DNA of 64,000 nt, taken from NCBI RefSeq assembly GCF_002591895.1, contig NZ_NISX01000002.1, forward strand, positions 186,001-250,000, read 5' to 3'. Position numbers and translations under genes: made by a program. Numbering within the stretch: the stretch's first letter is position 1; every line of letters begins with the position of its first letter. This DNA is from Lacimicrobium alkaliphilum (GTDB lineage Bacteria; Pseudomonadota; Gammaproteobacteria; Enterobacterales; Alteromonadaceae). This document shows, piece by piece, positions 46,847 through 56,870 of the stretch. A model generated the notes under the pieces. It was not told the origin of the DNA and searched no databases. It saw only the letters and a program-made list of their open reading frames with translations.

Positions 46847-47199
46847 CAGTGTTTTCGTCTGCTGAGCTGAATCGCCACATTCGCGGCATTTGGGAGAATA
46901 TCGGGTTTACTCAGTTTAACTGTCGCCCCCTGCACGGCAAAATCTGTAAAAAGTGCTTCGAGCATTGCTCCGGCAAGAGCCTCCAATAAGAAGAACTGAC
47001 TTTTTAGCGCGACCCGCTCCAATGTATCAGCAACGCTGGCATAATCGATCGTGTCACGGACGTCATCAGTGGCGGCCGCAGCAGCCAGATCCACCTCTAA
47101 TGTCACATCCACCAACAGAGGGCGTCGGGCTGTTCTCTCCCAATCGTAAACACCAATGAGAGACTGAACCTGCAATCCTTCTATTATTACTTTATCCAT
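46846..47199 (-). CDS. folB: Dihydroneopterin aldolase
   Basis: 117 residues. Makes 6-hydroxymethyl-dihydropterin from dihydroneopterin (EC 4.1.2.25) in folate synthesis. The sequence VIIEGLQVQSLIGVYDWE at the N-terminus, DTIDYASVADTLERV in the middle and a C-terminal KLSKPDILPNAANVAIQL fit the family. First gene of folB-folK-uppP, divergent from plsY over a 205-base spacer. Confidence 0.94.
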   Translation of the reverse strand: MDKVIIEGLQVQSLIGVYDWERTARRPLLVDVTLEVDLAAAAATDDVRDTIDYASVADTLERVALKSQFFLLEALAGAMLEALFTDFAVQGATVKLSKPDILPNAANVAIQLSRRKH

Positions 47200-47404
47200 T
47201 TAATACTCATAAATTCCAATGACACCAGCCTATGTTCAGCCTGTATTTTTTATCTCAGGTATGCTGACATTCTCCCCCTCATCATGGGAATGAGGTATTA
47301 TGAGCAGCAAAGCATAACGCGGCAAATTCTAAGCTATGCGGCAATAAAGGGAAACCGTAGCCACTGCGTTTTTATGCCTAATTGGTATTCATGGAATAGT
47401 AATA

Positions 47405-48007
47405 ATGACAGCTCTGACGCTTTTAATGATAGTTCTCGCCTACCTTGCAGGCTCAATATCCAGTGCCGTACTGGTAAGCCAGCTTTTTGGTTTGCCGGAT
47501 CCCCGTACCCAAGGCTCCGGCAACCCCGGGGCAACCAATGTGTACCGCCTGGGTGGACGCATTGCGGCTATTCTGACTCTGCTGCTGGACGTATTGAAAG
47601 GTACAATACCTGTCTGGCTTAGCTACTTTCTGGGTATTGAAGCCATATTCCTCGGCCTGGTGGCCATTGCCGCCTGTCTTGGCCATATTTTCCCGCTTTA
47701 TTTTGGGTTCAGGGGCGGTAAAGGAGTATCAACAGCATTGGGTGCTATGCTTCCTATTGGTCTGGATCTGTCAGGCCTGCTTGTTATCACCTGGGTCGTT
47801 ACCGTATTTATCAGCGGGTTCTCATCCCTTGCTGCTCTGATTACCGTTACGCTGGCTCCTCTGTATACCTGGTTTATCAAACCTCAATACACGTTAGCAG
47901 TGGCCATGTTGTCAGTGTTGATTATCCTTCGTCACCGGAGCAATATTATCCGTCTGATAAAGGGCAAAGAAAGCCGCATATGGGATAAAGGCAAAGCCAA
48001 CGAATAA
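47405..48007 (+). CDS. plsY: Glycerol-3-phosphate acyltransferase PlsY
   Basis: 200 residues, five or so membrane helices. Acylates glycerol 3-phosphate with acyl phosphate as first step of phospholipid synthesis (EC 2.3.1.275). The three cytosolic motifs are present: [11 protein letters not shown] near the first loop, [12 protein letters not shown], and [18 protein letters not shown]. The PlsX partner is not in this window. Monocistronic between folB (divergent) and tsaD (convergent). Confidence 0.95.
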   Translation: MTALTLLMIVLAYLAGSISSAVLVSQLFGLPDPRTQGSGNPGATNVYRLGGRIAAILTLLLDVLKGTIPVWLSYFLGIEAIFLGLVAIAACLGHIFPLYFGFRGGKGVSTALGAMLPIGLDLSGLLVITWVVTVFISGFSSLAALITVTLAPLYTWFIKPQYTLAVAMLSVLIILRHRSNIIRLIKGKESRIWDKGKANE

Positions 48008-48013
48008 AAACAG

Positions 48014-48091
48014 GATTAACCACAGAGATCACAGAGGGTACAAAGGGTCTGGCCCTTAAACTTCTCTGTGCCCTCCGTGCCTCTGTGGTTC
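48014..48091. repeat. CAGAG-family inverted repeat, copy 6
   Basis: ATTAACCACAGAGATCACAG is answered by CCCTCCGTGCCTCTGTGGTT. It fills the space between the convergent plsY and tsaD genes and could act as a shared terminator-like structure. Confidence 0.8.
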
Positions 48092-48119
48092 ATTTTATTG
48101 TCTTAAAGGTCATTGGAAT

Positions 48120-49133
48120 TTAAACCGCGGGCAGGGATTCCAGTGGCCAGCGTGGTTTGGCCCGTGCATCCAGTCCTTCGTGCTGCCCCGCAAGCAGCCT
48201 TTGCATTCCGGCGTAGGCAATCATGGCACCATTGTCGGTGCAGAACTCTGCCCGGGGGTAAAAGACCTCTCCCTTTGATTTTTTCATCATTGACTCCAAT
48301 TTTTGTCGTAGCGATATGTTGGCACTCACGCCACCGGCGATCACCAGACGATTCAGCCCTGTCTGTTCCAGTGCCCGGCGACACTTTATCGCCAGGGTTT
48401 CGACGACCGCCGTTTCAAATGCCAGCGCAATGTCAGCTTTGGTCTGGTTATCGTCACCCTGTTCGCGAATGGTATTGGCAGCAAAGGTTTTCAGGCCACT
48501 GAAGCTGAAATCCAGCCCTGGCCGGTCTGTCATCGGCCGCGGAAACCGAAATCTGTCGGGCGTACCTTGCTGCGCCAATTTTGCCAGTAAAGGGCCTCCC
48601 GGGTAATCCAGCCCCAGCAACTTGGCGGTCTTATCGAAAGCTTCTCCGGCTGCGTCATCCACCGACTCACCAAGCATTTCATAGCGCCCGATTCCTGCCA
48701 CTTTTACCAGCATCGTATGGCCACCTGAGACCAGCAACGCCACGAATGGAAACGTCGGTGCGGGATCATCCAGCATCGGTGCCAGTAAGTGCCCCTCCAT
48801 ATGATGTACACCGACGGCAGGCACTTCCCAGGCATATGCCAGACTACGTCCGACAGAAGAGCCAACTAACAGCGCCCCCACCAATCCTGGTCCCTGAGTA
48901 AACGCAACACCATCTATATCACTGGCACGGGTATCAGCATCCTGCATGGCTTTAACTATCAGTGGAATCACTTTGCGAACATGATCCCGTGATGCCAGCT
49001 CTGGTACCACGCCGCCATAATCGGCATGAAGTTTTACCTGGCTGTACAATTCATGTGATAATAAGCCCTGTCTGTCATCGTATATGGCGATGCCGGTTTC
49101 ATCACAGGATGTTTCAATCCCCAGTATTCGCAT
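48120..49133 (-). CDS. tsaD: tRNA N6-adenosine threonylcarbamoyltransferase
   Basis: 337 residues from ATG 49133 ([14 protein letters not shown]). ASKHA fold with the iron-binding [10 protein letters not shown] motif and [12 protein letters not shown], plus C-terminal [11 protein letters not shown]. It installs threonylcarbamoyl at A37 of ANN-decoding tRNAs (EC 2.3.1.234) with TsaB/E/C. The nine extra codons to 49160 are not conserved-looking. It is divergent from rpsU, the classic arrangement around the macromolecular synthesis operon. Confidence 0.96.
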   Translation of the reverse strand: MRILGIETSCDETGIAIYDDRQGLLSHELYSQVKLHADYGGVVPELASRDHVRKVIPLIVKAMQDADTRASDIDGVAFTQGPGLVGALLVGSSVGRSLAYAWEVPAVGVHHMEGHLLAPMLDDPAPTFPFVALLVSGGHTMLVKVAGIGRYEMLGESVDDAAGEAFDKTAKLLGLDYPGGPLLAKLAQQGTPDRFRFPRPMTDRPGLDFSFSGLKTFAANTIREQGDDNQTKADIALAFETAVVETLAIKCRRALEQTGLNRLVIAGGVSANISLRQKLESMMKKSKGEVFYPRAEFCTDNGAMIAYAGMQRLLAGQHEGLDARAKPRWPLESLPAV

Positions 49134-49348
49134 GCGCTTTACCCCAAGTGCTCTTTCCACTTAATTATGACTAGTTCAAGATGGCCGGATCTTACCCCCG
49201 ACAGAGAAATTTCTCCATCACCCGAACAATTAAAACCCGCCGGGGCTTTACAAGTGCCACGGATATGATTAAAATTCCGCACCATTTTTAACCATGCCGG
49301 TTAATTTTCGAGCTGGTAATAAGCATTTATTTTTGAGGTGAGATTTTA

Positions 49349-49564
49349 ATGCCAATTGTTAAAGTTAAAGAAAACGAGCCGTTTGATGTTGCTCTGCGTC
49401 GTTTCAAGCGTTCATGTGAAAAGGCAGGGGTATTGTCAGAGGTTCGTCGTCGTGAATTTTTCGAGAAGCCTACCTGGGAACGCAAGCGCAAGAAAGCTGC
49501 AGCTAAAAAGCGTCACCTGAAGAAACTGGCTCGCGAAAACGCACGTCGCATCAAGCTTTACTAA
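49349..49564 (+). CDS. rpsU: 30S ribosomal protein S21
   Basis: 71 residues. [20 protein letters not shown] and the basic C-terminal half [19 protein letters not shown] are diagnostic. S21 helps mRNA binding on the small subunit. GAGGTGAGA precedes ATG 49349. First gene of the macromolecular synthesis operon; an intrinsic terminator directly after it is expected to partly uncouple its level from dnaG and rpoD. Confidence 0.98.
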   Translation: MPIVKVKENEPFDVALRRFKRSCEKAGVLSEVRRREFFEKPTWERKRKKAAAKKRHLKKLARENARRIKLY

Positions 49565-49572
49565 GATCTCAC

Positions 49573-49599
49573 AAAAGGGCGCGGCATCGCGCCTTTTTT
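49573..49599 (+). terminator. Intrinsic terminator/attenuator after rpsU
   Basis: GGCGCG pairs with CGCGCC around GCAT, flanked by A and T runs, and is followed by TTTTTT. It lies nine bases after the rpsU stop and is analogous to the known internal terminator of the E. coli rpsU-dnaG-rpoD operon. Confidence 0.85.
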
Positions 49600-49686
49600 C
49601 TGCCCTGTGATAATCCGCTGTCAACATACTGAGCGTAGTTAGCCAAATATGTTGGCAGTGTGGTGAAAACAAGTGAATCCTTTGCA

Positions 49687-50130
49687 ATGAGTTTAGTCGA
49701 CACCCTTAAAGAGCATCAGAAACAAGCTATGCGAGACAAGGACAAATTGCGCCTTGGTACGATCCGCATGGCTCTGGCTGAAGTTAAACAACGGGAAATA
49801 GACGGTCAGACCGAATTAAACGAGGCTGAGGTGATTGCAATCCTGACTAAAATGGTCAAGCAACGCAAAGACGCTCAGCAACAGTTTGAACAGGCGGGAC
49901 GTCAGGACCTCGCTGAGAAAGAAGCTGCTGAAATAGTCATTTTGCAGGACTTCTTGCCACAGCCTTTGTCAGAAAAAGAGTTGGACGATTTTATTGCACA
50001 AGCTCTGACTGAGACCGGCGCGACAGGTATGCAGGATATGGGCAAAGTCATGGGCTGGCTAAAGCCCAAAGTTCAGGGGCGCACCGATATGGGTCAGTTA
50101 AGTGGTCTTATCAAATCCCGGCTGACGTGA
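49687..50130 (+). CDS. yqeY: GatB/YqeY domain protein
   Basis: 147 residues from ATG 49687 (MSLVDTLKEHQKQAMRDKDK). The family blocks LRLGTIRMALAEVKQREID and ILQDFLPQPLSEKEL are clear, with a C-terminal helical domain like that of GatB (KVMGWLKPKVQGR). Thought to bind tRNA or have a role linked to amidotransferase function, but unproven. It is inserted between rpsU and dnaG, as in many gammaproteobacteria. The start has a weak ribosome site; the frame opens at GTG 49660. Confidence 0.92.
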   Translation: MSLVDTLKEHQKQAMRDKDKLRLGTIRMALAEVKQREIDGQTELNEAEVIAILTKMVKQRKDAQQQFEQAGRQDLAEKEAAEIVILQDFLPQPLSEKELDDFIAQALTETGATGMQDMGKVMGWLKPKVQGRTDMGQLSGLIKSRLT

Positions 50131-50228
50131 GAATATCTGCATCATTGTGGTTAATAGCCAGCCAGTGCTGGCTATGACATACTCCATATAAAGTTTATTA
50201 ATCTCTTTTCGATAAAGCGGAGTAATGG

Positions 50229-51995
50229 ATGGCAGGATTGATCCCCCGTGATTTTATCGACGATCTGCTGGCCCGCACGGATATCGTGGAACTGGTAGAC
50301 AGCCGCGTAAGGTTGAAAAAAACCGGGCGTAACTATCAGGCCTGTTGTCCCTTTCACAACGAAAAAACCCCTTCCTTTACGGTCAGCCAGGACAAACAGT
50401 TTTATCATTGTTTCGGCTGTGGTGCTCATGGCAATGCCATTTCCTTTTTAATGGAATATGACCGTCTCGAATTTCCTGATGCCATCGAAGAACTGGCCCG
50501 CTATCAGGGCGTGGAAGTGCCAAGAGAACAAAGCCCGAACCCTCAGCAGAGCCAGCAAAATCGTCAGCAAAAAGAAGACGATTATGAATTGATGGAAAAA
50601 ATTTCACGTTTTTTCTGCCACCAGCTTAAGCATCATGACGACGGGCCTAAAGCTGTGGAATATCTGAAACGACGGGGGCTCTCAGGAGAGGTGGTCAAAT
50701 CATTCGGTATCGGCTACGCCCCCGACAGCTGGGACAGCTTACTCAGCCAGTTTGGTAACACCCCACAGCGGCGCAAGCAGATGCTGGATCTGCGCGTACT
50801 CAACGACAATGAGCAGGGCCGCACCTACGACTTTTTCCGCGATCGTATTATCTTTCCCATTCGTGACCGCCGCGGACGCGTTGTGGGTTTCGGTGGCCGG
50901 GTATTAGGTGATGGCACCCCCAAGTATCTGAACTCACCGGAAACACGTATCTACCATAAAGGCAGTGAACTATACGGTTATTATCAGGCACGACAGGCCC
51001 ATCGCCGGTTAGACAGGCTGATGGTGGTGGAAGGCTATATGGATGTGGTGGCCCTGGCGCAATACGGTATCGACTATGCTGTCGCTGCGTTGGGTACCGC
51101 CACGACCGAAGAACAGGTTCAGCTGCTGTTTCGTGCTGCACCACAGATTATCTGCTGTTACGACGGTGATCGTGCCGGCCGTGATGCGGCCTGGCGGGCA
51201 CTGGAGAATGCACTGGGGCATCTCAAGGATGGTGTGGAAATGCGTTTTCTGTTCTTGCCAGACGGTGAAGATCCGGATTCCATGGTGCGTGCTCAGGGCA
51301 AAGAAGCCTTTGAGCAACAGCTTGATCAGGCGGTACCGCTGTCGAAGTTTTTCTTTGACAACCTGCTCTCCCGACACCATGTTTCGAGCACCGAGGGCAA
51401 GGCTGCTCTGAAGGCCGAAGCCATGCCGCTTATTGAGAAAATTGCCGGTGAACATCAGCGCGCCATGCTTGAACAGGAACTGAGCCGGTTCACCGGTGAA
51501 CAGACTCAGCATCAGCGCCGTACTGATATAAACCTGGCCAATCAGGAAAAAAGGGTTCACCAATCAGACTATCGTTCTCCGGGGAAAAGTAAACTTTCCC
51601 CTGTGCGTATTATGCTCAGATTGCTACTTGAACAACCGGCTATGGCGAAACAGTGTGGTGACGTAAACCCACAATTGCTGGATGGACTCGAGATACCGGG
51701 GCTGACATTGCTTAATGAAGTGTTTGAATATTGCCTGAACCATCCCCATAAACAAACTATGCAAGTGCTGGAATATTTCCGTCAGCATCCTCAGGCACTC
51801 AGTCTGTCAAAGGTGCTGGTGCTGGATTATCCGGTGGATGAAGAAAACAGGATAAAACTCTATCAGGACAGTTTTACTAAATTGTTAGATTGGTATTGCC
51901 ATGATCGCATAGAGGCTTTGTTATCGAAATCACGGCTTGGCACCCTGACGCGGGAAGAGAAATTGGAACTTAATAACCTCATGAAATCAACCTGA
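50229..51995 (+). CDS. dnaG: DNA primase
   Basis: 588 residues. The CHC2 zinc ligands are Cys40, His43, Cys61 and Cys64. The TOPRIM catalytic core has VVEGYMDVVALAQYG and CYDGDRAGRDAAWRAL. The C-terminal third is the DnaB-binding domain. It makes RNA primers for replication (EC 2.7.7.101). ATG 50229 has CGGAGT upstream; the ATG at 50225 is out of frame. It follows yqeY by 98 bases and precedes rpoD by 141 bases. Confidence 0.97.
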   Translation: MAGLIPRDFIDDLLARTDIVELVDSRVRLKKTGRNYQACCPFHNEKTPSFTVSQDKQFYHCFGCGAHGNAISFLMEYDRLEFPDAIEELARYQGVEVPREQSPNPQQSQQNRQQKEDDYELMEKISRFFCHQLKHHDDGPKAVEYLKRRGLSGEVVKSFGIGYAPDSWDSLLSQFGNTPQRRKQMLDLRVLNDNEQGRTYDFFRDRIIFPIRDRRGRVVGFGGRVLGDGTPKYLNSPETRIYHKGSELYGYYQARQAHRRLDRLMVVEGYMDVVALAQYGIDYAVAALGTATTEEQVQLLFRAAPQIICCYDGDRAGRDAAWRALENALGHLKDGVEMRFLFLPDGEDPDSMVRAQGKEAFEQQLDQAVPLSKFFFDNLLSRHHVSSTEGKAALKAEAMPLIEKIAGEHQRAMLEQELSRFTGEQTQHQRRTDINLANQEKRVHQSDYRSPGKSKLSPVRIMLRLLLEQPAMAKQCGDVNPQLLDGLEIPGLTLLNEVFEYCLNHPHKQTMQVLEYFRQHPQALSLSKVLVLDYPVDEENRIKLYQDSFTKLLDWYCHDRIEALLSKSRLGTLTREEKLELNNLMKST

Positions 51996-52064
51996 ATCGA
52001 CCTCATCAGGTTCCATACTCTGGTTATTGACTAATAATCGGGCTAGCGGCCACTACGGTGGTTC

Positions 52065-52073
52065 TGCTATACT
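52065..52073 (+). promoter_or_regulatory. Possible extended -10 promoter before rpoD
   Basis: TGCTATACT matches the extended -10 form TGnTATAAT at eight of nine positions. No fitting -35 is seen. A separate rpoD promoter within this operon is known in E. coli, so this is plausible but unproven. Confidence 0.4.
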
Positions 52074-52136
52074 GGCTAATTCTCTGCGCGTCGGTTCAGA
52101 GCAGATTTAAACCCTTATTTGAGAAGTGGAAGGTAT

Positions 52137-53969
52137 ATGGCGTCGAACAAGCAGTCTCAGATTAAACTCCTCATCGCAAAAGGTAAAGAGCAAGGTTACC
52201 TGACCTTCTCTGAAGTCAATGACCACCTCCCACAGGATATTGTCGACTCGGATCAAATCGAAGACATTATCCGCATGATCAATGATATGGGAATTCAGGT
52301 GTTCGAGGCGGCCCCGGATTCCGATGAATTACTGATGCAGGAAACCACTGCCGATGAAGATGCAGCTGAAGCTGCTGCACAGGCATTGGCAACGGTTGAG
52401 AGCGAGATCGGCCGGACGACAGATCCGGTACGCATGTACATGCGTGAAATGGGTACGGTGGAATTATTGACCCGTGAAGGCGAAATCGATATTGCCAAGC
52501 GTATCGAAGAAGGCATTAATCAGGTTCAGTGCTCTGTGGCCGAATATCCTGAAGCGATCACCTACCTGCTGGATCAATGGGACCAGTATGAAGCCGAAGA
52601 AATTCGCCTTAGTGATATTGTTCTCGGCTTTATCGATCCCAACGAAACGGATGTCGCCCCTACGGCCACTCATGTCGGTTCAGAGTTGTCTGAAGAAGAA
52701 CTCAAAGATGAAGACGATGATGAGGACGATGAAGACGACGAAGAAACCGATACCGGGGTCGATCCGGAACTGGCCCGTGAACGTTTTACCGCACTCAGAG
52801 AACAGTATTACAAGACCCGGGATGCCATTGCCAGCAAAGGCCGGGCACACAAGGTAGCCAAAGGCGAAATTACGAACTTAAGCGACATTTTTAAAGAGTT
52901 CCGTCTGGTACCCAAACAATTCGACCGTATGGTTAAGAATATGCGTGGCATGATGGACAGAGTGCGGGTGCAGGAACGCATCATCATGAAGCACTGTGTA
53001 ATGCATGCCAAGATGCCCAAAAAGGACTTTATTCGTGCCTTCGCCGGTAACGAAACAGACAACACCTGGCTGGAAAAAGCACTGGCGTCCAGTAAGCCTT
53101 ATGTACCCAAGTTACTCGAATATAAAGAGGAACTGGAGCGCAGCATCGGCAAAATGAATCAGGTGGAAGACGAAACAGGCCTGAGCATTGTTGATATAAA
53201 AGATATCAACCGGCGCATGAGCATCGGTGAAGCCAAGGCACGCCGTGCCAAGAAAGAAATGGTGGAAGCTAACCTGCGTCTGGTAATTTCCATCGCCAAA
53301 AAGTACACCAACCGGGGTCTGCAATTCCTCGACTTAATCCAGGAAGGCAACATCGGTCTGATGAAAGCCGTGGACAAGTTCGAATACCGCCGCGGTTATA
53401 AGTTCTCAACTTATGCTACCTGGTGGATCCGACAGGCGATCACCCGCTCAATCGCGGATCAGGCCCGTACCATACGGATCCCGGTGCATATGATTGAAAC
53501 AATCAATAAGCTTAACCGGATCTCTCGTCAGATGCTCCAGGAGATGGGTCGCGAACCCTTACCTGAAGAACTGGCAGAGCGTATGTTGATGCCCGAAGAC
53601 AAAATCCGCAAAGTGCTCAAAATCGCCAAAGAGCCGATTTCAATGGAGACCCCTATCGGTGATGATGAAGATTCTCACCTGGGTGACTTTATTGAAGACG
53701 GTACGATTATTCAGCCTCTGGACTCTGCGACATCGGGTAACCTGAAAAATGCCACTCAGGAAGTACTGGCAGGACTCACAGCCCGTGAAGCAAAAGTGCT
53801 GAGAATGCGTTTCGGTATCGACATGAATACCGATCACACGCTGGAAGAAGTAGGTAAGCAGTTTGATGTAACCCGTGAACGGATTCGTCAGATTGAAGCC
53901 AAGGCGCTGCGCAAATTACGCCACCCCAGCCGTTCGGAGCAATTACGCAGCTTCCTGGATGAGCAATAA
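52137..53969 (+). CDS. rpoD: RNA polymerase primary sigma factor RpoD
   Basis: 610 residues from ATG 52137 with GGAAGG upstream. Region 1.1 is at 1-80. A strongly acidic stretch near residue 190-210 ([14 protein letters not shown]) falls in the non-conserved region, as in E. coli. Region 2 has [20 protein letters not shown] and [15 protein letters not shown] (promoter melting and -10 recognition). Region 4 has [20 protein letters not shown] for the -35. It directs housekeeping transcription and closes the operon. Confidence 0.98.
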   Translation: MASNKQSQIKLLIAKGKEQGYLTFSEVNDHLPQDIVDSDQIEDIIRMINDMGIQVFEAAPDSDELLMQETTADEDAAEAAAQALATVESEIGRTTDPVRMYMREMGTVELLTREGEIDIAKRIEEGINQVQCSVAEYPEAITYLLDQWDQYEAEEIRLSDIVLGFIDPNETDVAPTATHVGSELSEEELKDEDDDEDDEDDEETDTGVDPELARERFTALREQYYKTRDAIASKGRAHKVAKGEITNLSDIFKEFRLVPKQFDRMVKNMRGMMDRVRVQERIIMKHCVMHAKMPKKDFIRAFAGNETDNTWLEKALASSKPYVPKLLEYKEELERSIGKMNQVEDETGLSIVDIKDINRRMSIGEAKARRAKKEMVEANLRLVISIAKKYTNRGLQFLDLIQEGNIGLMKAVDKFEYRRGYKFSTYATWWIRQAITRSIADQARTIRIPVHMIETINKLNRISRQMLQEMGREPLPEELAERMLMPEDKIRKVLKIAKEPISMETPIGDDEDSHLGDFIEDGTIIQPLDSATSGNLKNATQEVLAGLTAREAKVLRMRFGIDMNTDHTLEEVGKQFDVTRERIRQIEAKALRKLRHPSRSEQLRSFLDEQ

Positions 53970-53981
53970 TTAATACTCCTG

Positions 53982-54008
53982 AAGGCGCCTGTTGGCGCCT
54001 TTACTTTA
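53982..54008 (+). terminator. Terminator of the rpsU-yqeY-dnaG-rpoD operon
   Basis: AAGGCGCC pairs with GGCGCCTT around TGTT, followed by TACTTTAT. The T-tract is imperfect. It lies 14 bases after the rpoD stop. Confidence 0.7.
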
Positions 54009-54027
54009 TGAAAAAACGATCCGAGTA

Positions 54028-54672
54028 ATGCAGTACAGTACCCCACAAGAACTACGGCAGCATTTTCGCCAACGGCGCCGCCAGCTCAGCCACCTGGAAC
54101 AGCAACAAGCCAGTACTGCAGTGCTGGAACATTGCCACCAGCTACCGGAGTTCAGTCTGGCCGGGAATATTGCCTGTTATCTTGCGGAAGACGGTGAGTT
54201 GGATCCAACCCCCATTATCGACTATTGCTGGCAACAGAAAAAACATTTGTGTCTGCCAGTTCTGCACCCCTTTTGTAAAGGCCATCTGTTGTTTGTACGC
54301 TATGAGTCCAACACGCTGATGATCCCGAATCGCTTTAATATTTCAGAGCCGCAACTCGAATGTGCCCGCATCGTACCGCTGTCAGACCTGGATATTATTT
54401 TTACGCCGTTGGTGGCCTTCGATAGCCTGGGTCATCGAATGGGTATGGGCGGAGGCTTTTACGATCGCACCCTGGCCCCTTTATACCGGAACAGTCCTGA
54501 GCAACAGCACAAAAAGGTATCGGTTATTGGTCTGGCGCATGATTGCCAGCAGGCTGAAAAGCTGACCGCTCAGGCCTGGGATTTGCCGATGCAAAAGATT
54601 ATTACACCATCTGCAGTTTATACTCCGGAACAACCACCTCAGAGGATCAAGCATGGATCAGAACACCCTTAA
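54028..54672 (+). CDS. fau: 5-formyltetrahydrofolate cyclo-ligase
   Basis: 214 residues from ATG 54028. Converts 5-formyl-THF to 5,10-methenyl-THF with ATP (EC 6.3.3.2). The N-terminal basic region [13 protein letters not shown], the substrate loop [20 protein letters not shown] and the ATP motif [13 protein letters not shown] are present. Its 3' end overlaps the rpiA start by 20 bases. In enterics the gene (ygfA) follows the 6S RNA; I could not recognise ssrS between rpoD and this gene. Confidence 0.93.
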   Translation: MQYSTPQELRQHFRQRRRQLSHLEQQQASTAVLEHCHQLPEFSLAGNIACYLAEDGELDPTPIIDYCWQQKKHLCLPVLHPFCKGHLLFVRYESNTLMIPNRFNISEPQLECARIVPLSDLDIIFTPLVAFDSLGHRMGMGGGFYDRTLAPLYRNSPEQQHKKVSVIGLAHDCQQAEKLTAQAWDLPMQKIITPSAVYTPEQPPQRIKHGSEHP

Positions 54673-55309
54673 GCAAGCTGCAGCCATGGCTGCGTTAGAT
54701 TATGTTCAGCAAGACAGCATTGTCGGTGTTGGTACCGGCTCAACGGTAGCCTTTTTTATTCAGGGTCTGGCGCCGATGCGGAACCGTATCCGTGGAGCAG
54801 TGTCCAGCTCTGAAGATTCTAGCGCCAAGCTAAAAGCTGCAGGCATTGAGGTGTTCGATCTGAATGCGGTGAATCAACTTGATATCTATGTAGACGGTGC
54901 CGATGAAATTACGTCTCATCGTCATATGATCAAAGGCGGTGGTGGCGCCCTGACCCGGGAAAAAATTATTGCTGCCGTGGCCAGTAAATTTATCTGCATC
55001 ATAGATGAGACTAAGCAGGTAGACATACTGGGGGCGTTTCCATTGCCGGTAGAAGTCATTCCCATGGCACGTTCCTATGTGGCAAGGGAGTTGGTCAGAC
55101 TTGGTGGCCAGCCAGTCTGGCGTGAAGGACTGGTCACCGATAACGGCAACCTTATTCTGGATGTCCACAACCTGAAGATCCTTAACCCCTGTGAACTGGA
55201 ACGTCAGATCAATCAAATAGCCGGAGTGGTGTGTAATGGCTTATTTGCACAGCGCGGAGCCGATGTGGTGATAACAGGCACCGAGCAGGGTCCGCAGATC
55301 AGCGAATAA
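54653..55309 (+). CDS. rpiA: Ribose-5-phosphate isomerase A
   Basis: 218 residues. Interconverts ribose 5-phosphate and ribulose 5-phosphate (EC 5.3.1.6). [13 protein letters not shown] phosphate loop, YVDGADEIT and [11 protein letters not shown] motifs are intact. AGAGGA lies upstream of ATG 54653, inside the end of fau. serA follows after a repeat on the same strand, as in E. coli's rpiA-serA neighbourhood. Confidence 0.96.
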   Translation: MDQNTLKQAAAMAALDYVQQDSIVGVGTGSTVAFFIQGLAPMRNRIRGAVSSSEDSSAKLKAAGIEVFDLNAVNQLDIYVDGADEITSHRHMIKGGGGALTREKIIAAVASKFICIIDETKQVDILGAFPLPVEVIPMARSYVARELVRLGGQPVWREGLVTDNGNLILDVHNLKILNPCELERQINQIAGVVCNGLFAQRGADVVITGTEQGPQISE

Positions 55310-55340
55310 GGTTTTTTACCAATTATACGAAAGCAAAAAT

Positions 55341-55413
55341 TTACCGCAGAGACGCAAAGAGCGCGGAGGTTTAACCCTTTGTATTCTCAGCGACCTTTGC
55401 GACTCCGCGGTGA
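55341..55413. repeat. CAGAG-family inverted repeat, copy 7
   Basis: TTACCGCAGAGACGCAAAGA on the left and CTTTGCGACTCCGCGGTGA on the right form a hairpin around a 35-base centre. It lies between rpiA and the serA promoter region. Confidence 0.8.
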
Positions 55414-55475
55414 GAAAGCTTTTTCGTGACTTTCATAGTCAGCGAGATGTACTGATCAAATAAAGCTTTTACCCT

Positions 55476-55511
55476 TATACTAAATCTGGTAATTTAGACG
55501 TCCAGACGCCC
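55476..55511 (+). promoter_or_regulatory. serA promoter region with two met-box-like octamers
   Basis: TATACT (55476-55481) may be a -10. About 15 bases on, AGACGTCC and AGACGCCC lie in direct tandem (55496-55511), matching seven and six of eight positions of the MetJ consensus AGACGTCT. The site would overlap the start of transcription. Confidence 0.45.
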
Positions 55512-55560
55512 ATATATAGATACGGGTATTATCCCTGTCAATTGCCATACGGAAACATTC

Positions 55561-56790
55561 ATGAGCAAAGTGTCACTGCCAAAAGACAAGATCCGCATCC
55601 TGCTGCTGGAAGGGGTTCACCAGAGTGCGCTGGAAACCCTTAAAGCCAATGGTTATACCAATATTGAGTACCTGAAGACCTCACTACCCGAACCAGAATT
55701 GATCGAAAAGATTCGGGACGTGCATTTTGTTGGTGTGCGTTCACGTACTCAGATTACAGCCAGTGTCGTTGAAGCTGCTCAAAAACTGGTGGCCATCGGG
55801 TGTTTCTGTATTGGTACTAATCAGGTAGATTTAGGCGCCACCCGATTGCGCGGTATTCCGGTTTTCAATGCGCCCTTTTCCAATACCCGCTCGGTAGCCG
55901 AGCTGGTGCTGGGTGAAATCCTGTTGCTGCTACGCGGAATTCCTCAGAAAAATGCCAGAGCACACCGCGGTGAGTGGGACAAGAGTGCGTCAGGGTCTTA
56001 CGAGGCCCGGGGCAAAACCCTGGGTATTATCGGCTATGGCCACATTGGTACCCAACTGGGCATTCTCGCAGAGCATCTTGGCATGCAGGTACAGTTTTAC
56101 GATATTGAAGATAAACTGGTATTGGGTAATGCCAGACAGATTAAGAGCCTCAACCAATTGTTGAAGACCTCAGATGTCATCACCCTGCATGTACCGGAAA
56201 CCCCACAGACGACGAATATGATTGGCCATGCTGAGCTGGATACGATGAAACATGGCGCCATTTTGATCAATGCGTCACGCGGCACGGTGGTCGACATTGA
56301 TGCTCTGGCAGAAAATATTGGCAGTAAAAAACTGTCCGGTGCCGCCATCGACGTATTCCCGGTCGAACCGAAGTCCAATGATGAAGAGTTTGTTTCGCCA
56401 CTACGGGAATTTGACAATGTTCTGCTGACCCCGCATGTGGGTGGCAGTACTCAGGAGGCCCAGGAGAACATAGGAATTGAGGTGGCAGGTAAACTGGCAA
56501 AATACAGCGATAATGGCTCCACCTTGTCTGCCGTCAATTTCCCTGAAGTTTCTCTGCCAGAACAGTACGGGCGCTCCAGGCTGCTGCATATTCACCGTAA
56601 CATACCCGGCGTGCTGACCCAGATTAACCAGGCATTTGCAGAAATGCACATTAATATTGCCGCGCAGTATCTGCAAACCTCAACTGAGATTGGCTATGTG
56701 GTCATTGATGTTGACTCAGAAGATGCTGATGAAGCCTTCCAGCGTTTGCTAAGCATTGACGGAACCATTAAGACCCGCATCCTGCATTGA
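55561..56790 (+). CDS. serA: D-3-phosphoglycerate dehydrogenase
   Basis: 409 residues. First step of serine synthesis (EC 1.1.1.95). NAD-binding LGIIGYGHIGTQLGILAEHL, catalytic NASRGTVVD, and the active-site His in LTPHVGGSTQEAQENIG. The C-terminal ACT domain (IPGVLTQINQAFAEMHINIA) gives serine feedback inhibition. Length matches the E. coli-type short enzyme. The gene ends in an intrinsic terminator. Upstream met-box-like octamers suggest extra control. Confidence 0.97.
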   Translation: MSKVSLPKDKIRILLLEGVHQSALETLKANGYTNIEYLKTSLPEPELIEKIRDVHFVGVRSRTQITASVVEAAQKLVAIGCFCIGTNQVDLGATRLRGIPVFNAPFSNTRSVAELVLGEILLLLRGIPQKNARAHRGEWDKSASGSYEARGKTLGIIGYGHIGTQLGILAEHLGMQVQFYDIEDKLVLGNARQIKSLNQLLKTSDVITLHVPETPQTTNMIGHAELDTMKHGAILINASRGTVVDIDALAENIGSKKLSGAAIDVFPVEPKSNDEEFVSPLREFDNVLLTPHVGGSTQEAQENIGIEVAGKLAKYSDNGSTLSAVNFPEVSLPEQYGRSRLLHIHRNIPGVLTQINQAFAEMHINIAAQYLQTSTEIGYVVIDVDSEDADEAFQRLLSIDGTIKTRILH

Positions 56791-56796
56791 TCGCCC

Positions 56797-56818
56797 AAGG
56801 GGCCTCTGGCCCCTTTAC
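56797..56818 (+). terminator. Intrinsic terminator of serA
   Basis: AAGGGGCC pairs with GGCCCCTT around TCT, followed by TA. The T-run is short. It begins seven bases after the serA stop. Confidence 0.7.
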
Positions 56819-56870
56819 CGATCCGACAATACCGGTATAGTAGAGGTCTGACTGTGCTATCGGTAATGCA

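Noticed and set aside
47284-47622. Plus-strand frame overlapping the start of plsY
   Set aside because: It is out of frame with plsY and the plsY motifs lie in the other frame.
53970-54027. 6S RNA (ssrS) upstream of the formyl-THF cyclo-ligase gene, as in E. coli
   Set aside because: Only 58 bases separate rpoD and this gene and they hold just the terminator.
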